Shown piece after piece: positions 24,808 to 36,364 of a stretch of DNA of 64,000 bases; the stretch's first letter is position 1; each line of letters opens with the position of its first letter. A program made the translations under genes and the position numbers. Where the stretch lies: contig BTPP01000008.1 of the NCBI GenBank assembly GCA_037102815.1, positions 806,001 to 870,000 of the forward strand, written 5' to 3'. Below the pieces are notes generated by a model. It made no database searches and was not told the origin of the DNA. It saw nothing but the letters and a program-made list of their open reading frames with translations. Source of the DNA: Neurospora intermedia. Lineage: Eukaryota > Ascomycota > Sordariomycetes > Sordariales > Sordariaceae.

Positions 24808-25480
24808 TGTCTGTAACCTTCAGCGATATAGGTAGGCGTGCGGGTGTTCGAATCCGATACTAGTACACTTACTCCGTCAGGTACTAAAAGTCTTCAGAAG
24901 TGAACTGGTGGCGTGGTCGGAATTCGGGAAGGATCAATGTAGAAATCGGTGATAAAGTCTCCTTCCAGTTCTCAAAAGCAAATGAAAAGAGAGCACATCC
25001 ATCTTTTGGGAGCCTTGGGAGCCTTCCACTTGGCAAGACAAGACTCTGGCGGGTCGGCAGTCGTCCTTGGCACTTTCGTGGAGACTCTCGCGGGATGGCG
25101 TTCTCGGGTTCTCGAGAACAGTTCCAGGCTTCCAGCGGGCGACAGGGCAGTGTCTGGCGTTTCATCTTTGCAAAACCCCCACATTTTGGAGAAACCGACC
25201 AATCATAGTGCGCTAAATGATACCTCATTACATGCTGTAGATTATTGAGATCGCCGCACCGCCGGTAAGATTGCCCCGAATTGAACCCCAGAATGGCAGC
25301 GCCGTTGGACACGCTTGGCGCTATCTTGTTACAAGCGAAGAACAGCAGCATTCAATCTCGAATTACGACGGACACGGACCCTTGAGGAGGAAGTCGATGA
25401 TCTCTCGTACTATGAGCATGGCAGATATACCTCTATCATTGGGAAAATAAAGATTGATATTGATCGCGGAAATGACGAAT

Positions 25481-25515
25481 GGAGGAAGGAAAGAAGGAAG
25501 GAAGGAAGGAAGGAA
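25481..25515 (+). repeat. GAAG tetranucleotide microsatellite
   Basis: A nearly uninterrupted GGAA/GAAG tract of about 35 bases in a gene-free stretch, creating open purine-rich frames that are not genes. Confidence 0.8.
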
Positions 25516-27015
25516 CGAAAGTAAAAACGATGATCTCGACGGAGGGACGGCAGAAAAGAGAAAAGGGGTGCTGGTGTGAGACATCCCGATTTCATGCTGG
25601 AACAGGATTGATCAATTGGATGAGGGGACAAGCTCAAGCTGTTAGTTCGTGGGTTGTGCGCCGGTGTGAGTTGCGAGTATGTCACGGTACATTCCAAAGT
25701 TGAAGGTTGCGCAAAGCTTTTGGAAGTTCCAGCGTTGCGCGTCCTGATGCATACAGGGAGTCGGTCATACCATACGCAAACTCATCTGAAGTATGATATG
25801 CGCAACCGGCAAGGTACCCGAGGCCGACGTGTGGTGGTTCTCATCCCATAATCTGGAGGTTTCGTCCGGTCTGGGCCGTTGCTCGTGTCGTGTGTGTGTG
25901 TGTTCAGTTCAGCGGGCGGGCGGGTCTAAACCCCGCTGTCAGATCGGGTCCTGCTGCGGTCGTAAGTGGCAACGAACCAAGTGGTGTTGCCATCTTGAGC
26001 ATGTCTTAAAGCTGTCAGGTTTGGTTTCAGACCCTCTCGCTCTCCTCTGCTCGGCTAAGTTAAGGTTGCGTTGGGAATCTGGGGCTTCGAGAGATCGCGG
26101 TAGTGATTACGTTGACCACGGATTTTCCGCCGCGTGGCGTTTGCGCTTCGACACAGTTGCGGCTATATACCTGAAACGTGAGATTAAGCTTTTTCCCAAG
26201 TATCAAACGTTAACGCAGCATCAGGAGAAGATCCAGGTTACAGCCACCTAGCGTACCTATCTCACCCAAGATGGTACATGATGATTTTCGTCACGGTATC
26301 TCAGAATAGGTTACCCCCCCGTTCCGTCAAGGTAACCACGCAGCGGCCATTGAACCTAAACCAGGGGAAGATTTACACCACGGACACCCCTGGGAGCACT
26401 GCCTAGCCAAGAAGCTAGCATCTGCTAGTAGGATCATCGGCCCCACGCATCTCGGGCATTTCGTCCAGCAGGGCAGCAGCTTCGCAACCCTTTCAAGAAA
26501 ATCGATTCTCTCGAGCTGTCAACCAGGACAGATAGCGCCCCTGTTACGCAAATCCGTCACCAAGGGACTTTTTATCCTGATCACCATTCAAAGATTGAGT
26601 CGTCAGCAAGGAGTCATCGGTTGCTTTCCAAGATCGGTCCTCACTGCAAATTGATCTAACCCCCATTCCTACGACACCATCATCACTCCAGTCACTTATT
26701 GCACCTGCCGCTTTCGATCAACTCGAAACCTCGAACTTCACACCACCAGCTCGGACCAGACTTCTGCTACGCAACGCGTCGATGCGCGTCACCACACCTT
26801 AGAGGTAGCAGCCAAGTCTTTCCACAGCGTCTGGAGGCCGGTCAAAACGTTACGTCCGTCCAGTCGCTTGGCTAAGGTGCAAGAAGCGCTGTCACGAACT
26901 GCAGTATGTAAGTACATAATAGCCACATGCGTTCGCCCCTGTACCCCAATGCCAGTTATGACGCTAATGACGTTTTCTGTCTGCACGACAGCCGCCTCGA
27001 CCGCACTTCTCGACC

Positions 27016-28209
27016 ATGCTCACCTTCCGCCGCGCCCTGGTGGCAGCGGCCTTCTTCCTCACCATCTTCTACCTCATATCTTCATCCTCGTCGAACCCTC
27101 CATCAACAACGACACCAGCTGTCCCTAAAGCCGACGCCGATGTCGAGACGGCCAAGCATGCATCAACCACTGCTGTGACGGATAAGAGCCCCTCGGGCGC
27201 CGACGCCGCTCAACAAAACCCCCAGGGCCAACGACCGATCCAAGACATGTCACGAATGACACTGTACGAAAAGCTCGCGTATCAGTTTCCCTACGATGTT
27301 GAATCCAAGTTCCCCGCCTACATTTGGCAGACGTGGAAGTGGACACCAGCACACGGCGAATTCAACTTCCGCGATCAAGAGGCTACATGGACACAGCAAC
27401 ACCCTGGGTTCATTCACGAAGTTATCACCGACAAGGTCGCCGTACATCTTATCCGTCTGCTTTACGCATCCGTCCCCGAGGTAGTGGAGGCCTACAATGC
27501 GCTTCCCTTGCCGGTGCTCAAGGCCGATTTCTTCCGCTATTTGATTCTGCTTGCGAGGGGCGGCATCTACTCGGACATCGACACGTATGCAATTCGGAGT
27601 GCCGTCGAGTGGATTCCCGATTCAGTTCCCAAGGACGCCATTGGTTTGGTGATTGGCATCGAGGCCGATCCAGATAGGCCGGATTGGAAAGAGTGGTACA
27701 GCCGGAGGATCCAGTTCTGTCAGTGGACGATCCAGAGCAAGCCAGGTCATCCTGTGCTGCGGGAAGTTGTTTCACGCATCACGAATGTGACACTGGCGAT
27801 GAAGAGAAACGGAACACTGAGAGGTGTGGTTGATAAGAATGTCATTGAGTTCACCGGGCCTGCCCTCTGGACTGACGTCATCTTTGAATATTTCAACGAC
27901 CAGCGTTATTTCGACATGACACACTCGGCCGGATCCATCGACTGGAAGAACTTTACGGGCATGGAGGTCTCGAAGCGAGTAGGAGACGTGGTCGTTCTCC
28001 CCATCACAAGCTTCTCTCCTGGCGTGGGCCAGATGGGCGCTAAGGAATATGACGATCCCATGGCGTTTGTAAAGCATGATTTTGAGGGTAGGTCTCCCGT
28101 GCAACAACCCCGTCCCTCCTGACAGGCGGACACACAAGGCTAATCCAACTCGCAACTTATAGGCACATGGAAACCCGAGAGCGAACGCCACATTGGAGAA
28201 AACAAGTAA
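27016..28209 (+). CDS. OCH1-type alpha-1,6-mannosyltransferase (GT32)
   Basis: A Golgi type II membrane enzyme of the family that starts the outer mannan chain on N-glycans using GDP-mannose. Exons are 27016-28087 and 28163-28209 (75-bp intron, GTAGGT to CTTATAG), giving 372 aa. A short cytoplasmic N-terminus is followed by a signal anchor (residues about 7-22) and a Ser/Thr/Pro-rich stem. The catalytic domain has IPAYIWQTWK-like IWQTWK at 103-108, LKADFFRYLILLARGGIYSD, and the DXD metal/nucleotide motif DID at 187-189. The last 15 residues (TWKPESERHIGENK) come from exon 2 and complete the family's conserved end. Fungi carry several GT32 paralogues, so the specific acceptor is not certain. 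Confidence 0.9.
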
Positions 28210-29748
28210 AATCACGGCAGTACGTCTGGCACCAAAACCCAGCGGCCTTCAGTTCTTCACTTCCGTTTAATATCGACGACTAGGCACACTTTCTAGCCTC
28301 GATGCTCTACAATTTGTAATTTCTTGACGCAAGTATTTCATCAGCATGGTCACGGCGTTTTGTGCGTCTATTCTACGCCTCAGCCGGGGAGATTTCATTT
28401 CATAAAAAGGCGGATGGGCTGTAAGGTATGGCGCAATATCGGGGAAGGGGATATAGAAAAGAGAGTGTACGCCATAGCTGGAGTGCGAAAGTATGGGCGG
28501 AGATGAGAACTCGATTTAAAAACATCTTACAATGTCATGATGAGAAGAAGGAGGAAAGGGAAAGAAATGGAAGGCAGCATTGTACACATCTTTGTTATAC
28601 CTGCCACAATCTAGGCACAGTCTTGCCGGTAGAGGAAGATAGGTCAGAAAAAAAGCACACACACAAAAAAATTAGGATGGCACAAGGTCCGAAATCGTCA
28701 CCGAACCCGGAACTCTTTATCCTTCCCTTCCTGGTTGTAGTGTAGTGGGGGCACATCCCGGTCCCGCCGCCGGTGAAGGCTCCGCTTCACCCCGCGCTGT
28801 CAGCGCCATTACGGTCCATCATGGTGGAGCTGCAGCGGGCCTCGATGACATCGTGGGCGGAATTCGCTTAGGGTCGGGTTTACACGTGAAATGTTGAACA
28901 TCATCCGCAGCACGCCACGACGACGAATTCCTAAACAGCCCAAGTCTCGATCTATAGCTCGATATACCACAGTACGTTCAGTTATGAGAGCAAATCCGGT
29001 TGTGCTGTGGCACTCCATTCAACCCTGTCAGTCAGTGTCAAAGCGCAGTGTAACTGGTACCTTGCTTTCCTGCAAACATAGGTAACCACCACGTCCAAAA
29101 GAACGAAGCAGTGCAGCCTCGAGATACTCTCGTTGGAGAACATGACCTCAAAGCACATGTAGCACCTCGCCAGCAGCGACCCTGCCAGGGCAGCCAGGGG
29201 CAAAAACCACTGGCAGATGCAGATGAACTGCTAAGCAAATGCGGGAGAGAAATCTGGGGGAGGAATCTGGGGAAGCTCCCGTCTCCCGTCCGAGCCACGC
29301 CCCAAGGAATGTAACCTCTCTCATGACCTTACCTACCTACCCCGCACTACCTCATTGCTCTTACCGCCCACAGCCAGCACACTACCCCCGTCTCAGTCCG
29401 TGTTCTGGCGGCGGCCGCCTTTCCCTGTTCAGAGCAAAAAGGGGAGGGGGAAGTCCCGAAACCAGACCGAAGATCGCCTGGTCAGCAGCGTGCAACGGTG
29501 ATGGGTCTTTGCTTCGAACCAGTTGGTCTAGGTCGGCCGACTGGGGAGTGCAAGATGGCTGGATTATCTCTCGCATCGAGGCTTGCGTCTCCTTCCTTCT
29601 CCCTACGTTGATACTCGTGTTGATATACTGTGCTGCTTCTATGATGATAGGTGTGACGAGACCACGTTGAGCACTTCGAGATACAGGATACACTAGACAG
29701 GGAGGGAGATATTTGGATATCACTACCCCCACAACACACACGCACACG
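28210..29748. other. Intergenic between mannosyltransferase and acyl-CoA synthetase
   Basis: No gene is supported. Longer open frames such as 29239-29670 (plus) and 29382-29801 (minus) overlap each other and show no domain. The final part before 29749 is probable promoter and leader, including an ACAC-rich tract. Confidence 0.5.
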
Positions 29749-31856
29749 ATGCTCTGCCGACCTCGGCTGACCAGCTCGGCTTTCAGACGAAGCTTGTTCA
29801 AAGCATGGCGAGATGCACAGACCTATAGACCGAGATGTCAGACGGCGAGGTCAGTCAGCGGATTGGTAAAGAGTATTGCCCAAGGCCCGACCGAGGTAAG
29901 TGACTACTGCCATAATAATGTAGAAGAGGAGACTTGATGAACCCATTGCTAACAACCGGCTCGTAGCCACCATTGCTTCATGACACCATTCCTCAACACT
30001 TCGCTTCCGTCGTCTCCCAACATGGTGACCGTCCTGCAGTGATAGCGCGATCGCCAACGGCTATCCCCGATGCCTTCCCGAATCTCGCGCCCGATCAGCT
30101 TCCCGAAGCTCTAGAGACGGCCTATACATATGAGGAACTTGATCAGGTATCCAACCGTCTTGCGCATTCCCTACGGTCGCTTGGCGTCAAGAAAGGCGAT
30201 AGAGTGGCTGTTAGCTTGGGAAACTGCGCAGAATACGCTGCCATCACTTACGCCGTCTTCAAGCTTGGGGCCATTCTTGTGCCTTTGAATCCGGGATTCA
30301 ACGCCAAGCAGGTGTCTGCTGCCCTGAATCACCTCAATGTTGAGCTTCTGATCATTGGCGCTGTTACAGATCTGGCCTACAAACCGTGCCGTGGACGGAG
30401 CAACCTTCCGCTCCTTCGGGACATTGTTCCTGATTTAGAGTCGGGCAGGATCGAAGCCCCTCATGTGCCATCACTACGAACAGTAGTTGTCCTCGACAAC
30501 ACCCCTTCTCACCCTGCTGCGGAATTCCCACCGCTATCGTTATGCCGGTCACTCATCCCCTTCTCGATTCTGATGGATGGCTCCGGCGCACCGGTAACCC
30601 CCGATTCACCACTCTGTCCTTCAGAGACTATCAACATTCAGTTCACCTCCGGCACGACCTCACACCCAAAGGCCGCCATGCTCACTCACACCGGCATCCT
30701 CAACAACGGCGCGCTCATCGCCAACCGCATGGGCCTCGAGCCCACCGACAGCATGGTCGTTCCTCCTCCGCTCTTCCACTGTTTTGGGTGCATTCTAGGT
30801 TACATGGCCACAGCAACTACTGGCGCCGCCATCCTCTTCCCCAGCCCAGCCTTCGATCCACTAGCCTCTCTTCGCATGGCCGCCGACCACAAGGCCACCG
30901 GCCTTTACGGCGTGGCCACCATGTTTGTGGCCATGCTCGAGCTCATCGGGGCGCAGTCACATCTCTCCGACCCGCTCATACCACTCAAGGACATTGAGGA
31001 CTTTCCCAACCACCTGCGCAAGGGTATCGCGGCTGGCAGCTCCGTTCCCGAGAGTCTGATGCGCAGGCTCTACGCGAAGATTGGTCTGCAGGACTTGGTG
31101 ATCTGCTACGGCATGACGGAGACCAGCCCCGTGAGCCTCATGACAGCGCCCTCAGACCCGTTCGAGAAGCGCACCGCTTCCGTCGGCAAGGCGATGCCAC
31201 ACACCAAAGTTAAGATCGTCGACCCCCTGGACAGGACGCGAATCTTGCCCATTGGCGAACGCGGCGAGCTTGCTTCGGCAGGATACTTGGTCATGAAGGG
31301 CTACTGGGGCGACCCAGAGCAGACAGCAGAAGTCATGATTACCGAGCCTGACAACAACGGAAGCGGCTCGAGCACGACATGGATGTATACAGGCGACGAG
31401 GCCAGCATGGACGCGGACGGCTACGTGGAGATCACGGGCCGCATCAAGGATCTGATCATCCGCGGCGGCGAGAACATCCACCCACTCGAGATCGAGAACT
31501 GTTTGTTCCAGCACCCGTTGATTGCCGAGGCCAGCGTCGTTGGCGTGGCGGACGAGAAGCTGGGCGAGAGCGTGGGCGCCTTCATTATTGTGCACAAAGA
31601 CGTCGAGCCTGTCGAGGGCGAAGGTGGGGAGGGGGATGTGCTCTCGCTGGAGAGCACGGCGAAGGGACGTGGGGAGGGGAAGAAGACACTGACGAGACGT
31701 GAGATTAGGGAGTGGGTTGCTAAGCATCTGTCTCAGCATATGGTGCCTAAGCACGTTTTCTGGGTGGATGAATATCCGAAGACGGCGAGTGGGAAGATAC
31801 AGAAGTTCAAGTTGAGGGATCTGGCGAACACGTTGATTGCGGAGAACAAGGGCTGA
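29749..31856 (+). CDS. Acyl-CoA synthetase, ACSF2-like, probably mitochondrial
   Basis: An adenylate-forming enzyme that activates fatty acids to acyl-CoA with ATP. Exons are 29749-29895 and 29967-31856; the 71-bp intron has GTAAGT, GCTAAC at 29948-29953 and CTCGTAG. The product is 678 aa. Exon 1 encodes an Arg/Ser-rich N-terminus with few acidic residues (MLCRPRLTSSAFRRSLFKAW), a good mitochondrial presequence. Later come the AMP-binding signature TSGTTSHPKAAM (about 276), YGMTETSP, the YTGDEASMDADGYVEITGR core, and the C-terminal lysine motif PKTASGKIQKFKLRD. This set is typical of medium-chain or ACSF2-type enzymes. The substrate chain length cannot be told from sequence. No peroxisomal C-terminal signal is present. 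Confidence 0.92.
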
Positions 31857-33797
31857 TTATTGGTAATGGGTGTGATGGTTGTGGTGGTTTAGCGGCTGAG
31901 TGTCAAAGGAGCATTGTGGCGTTGATCATTGGGTTTCTTGTGGTAGGCGACAGTGGTAATGGTATTTGAGAAGAGATGAAACGTTGTATCGAGTGGCTTG
32001 AGAGCTAACTCAAATATGCAGAGTAACTTTGCTTTCTTTGTGTACAGAGCTTTCGGTAGGAGTTCGAGGTTGGCGAGAGCCTGACATGGGGATAACGAGC
32101 ATAGCACGTTGTCCTTGACCAGCCATACCTAAACGCATTTCACGAGATGCAGGACCTCGTGTTCTAGCCGAAGCCCTCTCAACTGCAACGAGACTCATCA
32201 CCTGCTCATAACCTCCAATCCAGGTTGGTAGAGCCTACCTAATGATCGTATTCAAATATTAGACGGTACTTACAGGTACAGGGGGGGCGGCTCTCGCTAA
32301 CATCCCTCGGTAATCGGTAGCCACTGGCGTATTTTTAGATAATCCTTCGCTCCTTCCCCAAGACACCAACCCGGGATCTGATGGTTTGTTGTCAGTCACT
32401 CCACACATCTCGATATGGGCACTGCGGCTCACTGCAGTTGGAATGGCTGCGGCTGAACCGGGGAGTAAGCTGGATTGGGGATTTTGCGGGGAAGTTTGGT
32501 GTGGACAATGTTCTCGTTCGGAGATATTCCTCATAAGGTATGACAAGGCAAGGGAAGCAGCAGTCAACCGGTGGTCAGCATACCACGCCACATAAGCAGA
32601 TGAACACCAGCCTTACGTGAACGGCAATGGCGGCAACTAAGGTACCCCGGATTTGAAAAACGAGGTGATGCAAGTTTGTTTTTCGTAGAGTGGATGGATG
32701 GCGGCATGGCTGGCTGATGGATAAGTGGATTGCTGGGTAGATACTTGATCGATAAGGTGGCTTGAGAAAGATGGAAGTAATCGTTAGATCAAGGTAATGT
32801 GCGGACGTATACAGGCCAAATCAGAGTATGAGTACATTATGACAGGCCCAGATCCTATCTCATATAGGGACAGTTCAGCGTATAAGAGATCCCGTCACTT
32901 TAGCTTTTTTTTTTTTTTTTTTTTAACTTAGAGTTCTGCTTCCTTAGGTCTAACTAGCATACTTGATGGTCTTGAAATCTTCCAACATGGGTGACGGAAG
33001 TTTGGACCCTAGTAGAGATACTTGAGTATTAGAGGTATCTCAGCAGCAGTGGAGTGATCTTGAGGTTACTGTGCTCCTTCCTGCGCCAGCGTACGTAAGA
33101 ATGTTTACTGCCGCAAGCCTCTTGCTGTTATACACGAGGTAATGTGAAGAGGCAAAACCAAAAGATACATTACATGAGACTTATTCTTCGGCTATTATTT
33201 GTCCTCCAAGCCATTTTGGGTTTCAAGAACCGACAATCCTTCCGTAAGATTCTGATCATATTGTCTTTCATGGAGGGTTGTTCGTCCGTCCCTCACCGCC
33301 ACGCCACCTCCTCGTCATGAGCACGAGAGATGAAAATAGACTCAAATTTTTCGGTGAGAATTGGGCCGGAAGAGGGTAGTGGGAGTAGGAGTGGGAGCGG
33401 GAGTGGGACGTCTGTTTTTGGGAGTCAGGAGCTTGTGTAGTTCGTGTCGAGGATGGGTGCGTAGAGGAATACCTACCTAGGTTGTAGGTTGTAGCCGCGT
33501 GTTTCTCGTTACGTCCTCGCTTTCTCTTCGTAACCTTTGAAACATCCGGTTACCTACTTTCAACACGAGAAGCTGAGCCGCAAAGGCCAGAAACCCTGAA
33601 CCTTCTCAGCATCAGCTCACTTGAAACTGACTGACTGAGGGGCATTTAAAGTCATGGTCTGCCTCCTCCCATCTTACCACTCTCCCCTCATCAACAACAT
33701 TATTTACCTCGGTCATTAAACCAGACTAAATAAACAGTCTCCAAACAAACAACAGTTGAAAGCTCATCAGCCAGACGCTTCCCCACAAAAAAACAAA
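31857..33797. other. Gene-free stretch upstream of the secreted-protein gene
   Basis: No gene is recognised; the open frames near 32259-32595 oppose each other. A run of 20 T lies at 32905-32924 and a GAGTGG-rich tract near 33376-33410. The last 150 bases look like a core promoter and leader for the secreted-protein gene. Confidence 0.5.
33645..33650 (+). promoter_or_regulatory. Possible TATA-like element (TTTAAA)
   Basis: TTTAAA lies about 150 bases before the ATG of the small secreted protein and is followed by a pyrimidine-rich leader. Position and context fit a TATA element, but the motif is short. Confidence 0.3.
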
Positions 33798-34135
33798 ATG
33801 AAGTTCATCACCGCCATCCTCGCCCTCGCTGCCGTGGCCGTCGCCAGTCCCACCGGCACAAACCCCCCTCAGTGCACGCCGGCCACCTACTCGTGCGCCA
33901 AGAACCCTAACACCCACGCCGAGGGTTGGCAGGTCTGTGATGTCGACAGCAAGTGGGTGGTAAGTTCAACCTTCTCTCTTTTCTTGTCGACCCCGTTCCG
34001 CTGAGTTGTTCCGACAATTGACATGGTGCTGATGACGATGGGTACATATAGTACGCCGGTGACTGCCCCCCGAAGACTATCTGCAAGTTCTTGGAGGCCA
34101 ACGGAAGCCCTTATTGCATTCCTGCTACGTGGTAA
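33798..34135 (+). CDS. Small cysteine-rich secreted protein
   Basis: Exons are 33798-33959 and 34052-34135 (92-bp intron, GTAAGT to CATATAG), giving 81 aa. The first Met used follows an A-rich context (ACAAAATG); an in-frame upstream codon at 33756 is less likely because the signal peptide begins at MKFITAILALAAVAVAS. The mature part, about 64 residues, has six cysteines (in CTP, SCAK, VCDV, DCPP, ICKF and YCIP), which would make three disulfides. It has Trp residues and no repeats. Size and cysteine content fit secreted fungal effector-like or cell-wall-associated proteins. No function can be assigned from sequence alone. Confidence 0.8.
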
Positions 34136-34513
34136 AGCGGGGGATGGATGGGGGTTGAAATTCGAGAGAGGGGTGTCGAGTGGCGGGTATCCCGCGTAGG
34201 GCGAAGCTGGGTTGAATCGGGTGTTATTTCTCACGACACTCCTTTAACTTGAGTTGAAGTTTAGGAAGTTAGGTATGGATGTGCACGGAGGGGACCTGTA
34301 AATAATTGGTTCATTCACTCCTTATTATCGACCAGGAAATTATCATTCTCTGATACTGCATGGATCACTTCGCCATAGTGGAAAAAGGCATGAGATAGAC
34401 TGTCACGCTGGGTATTCAAAACACCTTCTCAAGGTGGCCTTGAACTATCGCATTTGATTCCATCTACCATCCCTTGTGAGCTTTCATCCCCCCAACAACC
34501 TCCAGAGACATTT
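34136..34513. other. Convergent 3' flank between secreted protein and SDR
   Basis: The two genes end toward each other across 378 bases. Nothing beyond probable 3' UTR is visible. Confidence 0.5.
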
Positions 34514-35302
34514 TTACGCAACAGGCCAATTTTTGTTGAAAACAACACAAGAACCGTTCGACACGGGCGCAATATCGCTCTGCGACATGAAGAGGCAGTA
34601 CTTGGCAATGGACTCAAGAGGGGTATCGTTCTTGCCCGGTTCAAAGGGCGATTGGTTGGCCATGACCTTCTGATACATCTCCATGTGCATGCCTTTGGCA
34701 AAGGAATCGACAATATTGGTGCCGGTCAGGCCGCCCAGCAGTAAAGCCATGGTATAGATGCCTTTGTCGGCGTAGAAGCCGGCCGTGTTCTTAGTTAGCG
34801 CCATGATGCCGGCCTTGGAAACGGTGTAGGCGGCGCCGGACTGGAAGCCCATGTAGCTGGCATTGGATCCAATGTTGATGATTATGCCACCGGTTTGCTT
34901 CTGCTTCTCGAATTGCTTCACCGCGGCCTTGGTGGTGAGGAAAGGGCCGGTAAGGTTGATGGCCATGACGCGGTCCCAAAGCTCCTTAGAGCAGTCTCCA
35001 GCCGGGGAGAAGTCATCCATGATGGCGGCATTGTTGACGAGGACGTCGAGGCGGTCGAACTTGGCGACGGAAGCGTCGATGAGCTTCTGGACCACAGCCT
35101 CATTGGACACGTCGGTTTGCTTGATAAGGAAGCGGTCGGCATAGGTCCTGGTCCACTCCTCCTCGACAGCCGACATACGCTGCTGGTTGACATCGCAGAT
35201 GACAACGTTGGCGCCAGCAGCGAGGAAGGTTTCAGCAATCACCTTGCCGAGACCACCGGCGGCGCCGGTGACGAGAACAGTCTTGCCATGAGTGGAGGCC
35301 AT
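34514..35302 (-). CDS. Short-chain dehydrogenase/reductase (classical SDR)
   Basis: An NAD(P)-dependent oxidoreductase of 262 aa in one exon. The cofactor loop TGAAGGLG lies near residue 13, followed by the acidic CDVNQQ after beta-2, which favours NAD. NNAA comes next, and the active-site Ser in the INIGSNASYMG region, with YTVSK carrying the catalytic Tyr and Lys. A catalytic Asn in INLTGPF completes the tetrad. The usual PG motif after beta-6 reads LLGGLTGTNI here, which is atypical. The substrate is unknown. It is divergently placed from the Tcd gene with 1.06 kb between. An 8-base CTATATAG palindrome at 35328-35335 is very close to the ATG. Confidence 0.92.
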   Translation of the reverse strand: MASTHGKTVLVTGAAGGLGKVIAETFLAAGANVVICDVNQQRMSAVEEEWTRTYADRFLIKQTDVSNEAVVQKLIDASVAKFDRLDVLVNNAAIMDDFSPAGDCSKELWDRVMAINLTGPFLTTKAAVKQFEKQKQTGGIIINIGSNASYMGFQSGAAYTVSKAGIMALTKNTAGFYADKGIYTMALLLGGLTGTNIVDSFAKGMHMEMYQKVMANQSPFEPGKNDTPLESIAKYCLFMSQSDIAPVSNGSCVVFNKNWPVA

Positions 35303-36364
35303 GTTGCTTGCAATGATATGTTAGGAACTATATAGAGAGTTAAAATAGTCTTGATAAATCAAAGATACGGTTCAGGTGGCCACTAACTGGTGGTGTATAA
35401 GGACAATGATCGCTATAAGAAAGTGATTGATGATAAGAAAGACAGTCAAGTTAGAAGAGGACACCAAGGCATTCTTATACTCGAGGCTGAAGAGCCGACG
35501 CACCATAACGATGTCGTGGTAGACCCGCCAGAATTCCTCACCTGCCAAGTCCGTGGGGTTTGAAGATGGTTGACGGTGAATTTTGGAGTGATAAACGAAT
35601 ACGCTCAAGTTGGCATCATGGCGCTATAGCTCTCGTTTAGACCTTCAGAGCAAAATTTCTCGTAGTGGTTCACAACACCCTAATGAAAGCCCTCGACTTG
35701 GCCGCCCCTTCTTTACGATGTTACTCGCTTCGCTCCGGCGGCCGTGCTTCACCGTTCTTTCCATATTAGAAGGGAGGTGAGCAGGCTAGTCTGGGCCATT
35801 GGAAAATTAAGCATCATCTGGTTATTTTGGGTACCGCAGACCCCTTCGTGCTGGTGTTGTCCGCTTCATGACGGACGGTCTCAGAAGAAACCGAAACCGA
35901 GCTTCAACATGTGTAAGTGATAAAGTATTCTTATCCGTATTCGCATTCGGGATGGTGGAGAGGCCGAGTGCATTGAAATTGGTGAAACCCGACCTTGGGT
36001 CCAATTAATGTGGTCCACGGAAGTCTCCACGACGACGGGAAGTGTTCGGAGTGCGATTGACTCGGAAGATGCCAAGGCATAAGTAAGTATTTGGGAACCT
36101 CGATGGCTGACCCCTGACTATCTGGGGCAGGCAGATGGGATCCTCCGCTTTTACTGGCGCTAGGCGCTTGGCGTTGCAGCAGCGGGATGACGTCGTCCGA
36201 ATCTGGGGCTCCAAATTTTCTGGAGACGGATTAGCGCGCGATAAGGTCACGATAACGAGACGGCCGCAATCTTTCCTGTGATTCCCAAAACACGAGAGCT
36301 GTTGATCGGTGCCACGATATACCGATAATCCGAGTCTCGACCGATGAGACACCCATAACACAAC
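35303..36364. other. Divergent promoter region between SDR and Tcd
   Basis: No gene is supported; the open frame at 36005-36361 on the minus strand has no motif. It probably holds the promoters of both flanking genes. Confidence 0.5.

Larger units (their letters stand above)
21974..27015. other. Gene-poor stretch, about 5 kb, with simple repeats
   Basis: No gene is recognised. Opposing open frames at 24884-25351 (minus) and 24900-25248 (plus) overlap and lack proper starts. Simple repeats include a telomere-like sequence at 24796-24807, a GAAG tract at 25481-25515 and a GT run at 25890-25903. The last 300 bases are probably promoter and leader of the mannosyltransferase gene. Confidence 0.4.

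Noticed and set aside
24836-24862. GTTCGAATCC sequence resembling a tRNA T-loop
   Set aside because: The flanking bases do not form the five-pair T stem and no acceptor, D or anticodon arm is present.
24884-25351. 155-codon minus-strand frame
   Set aside because: Starts with CTG and is opposed by two plus-strand frames of similar length; no family features.
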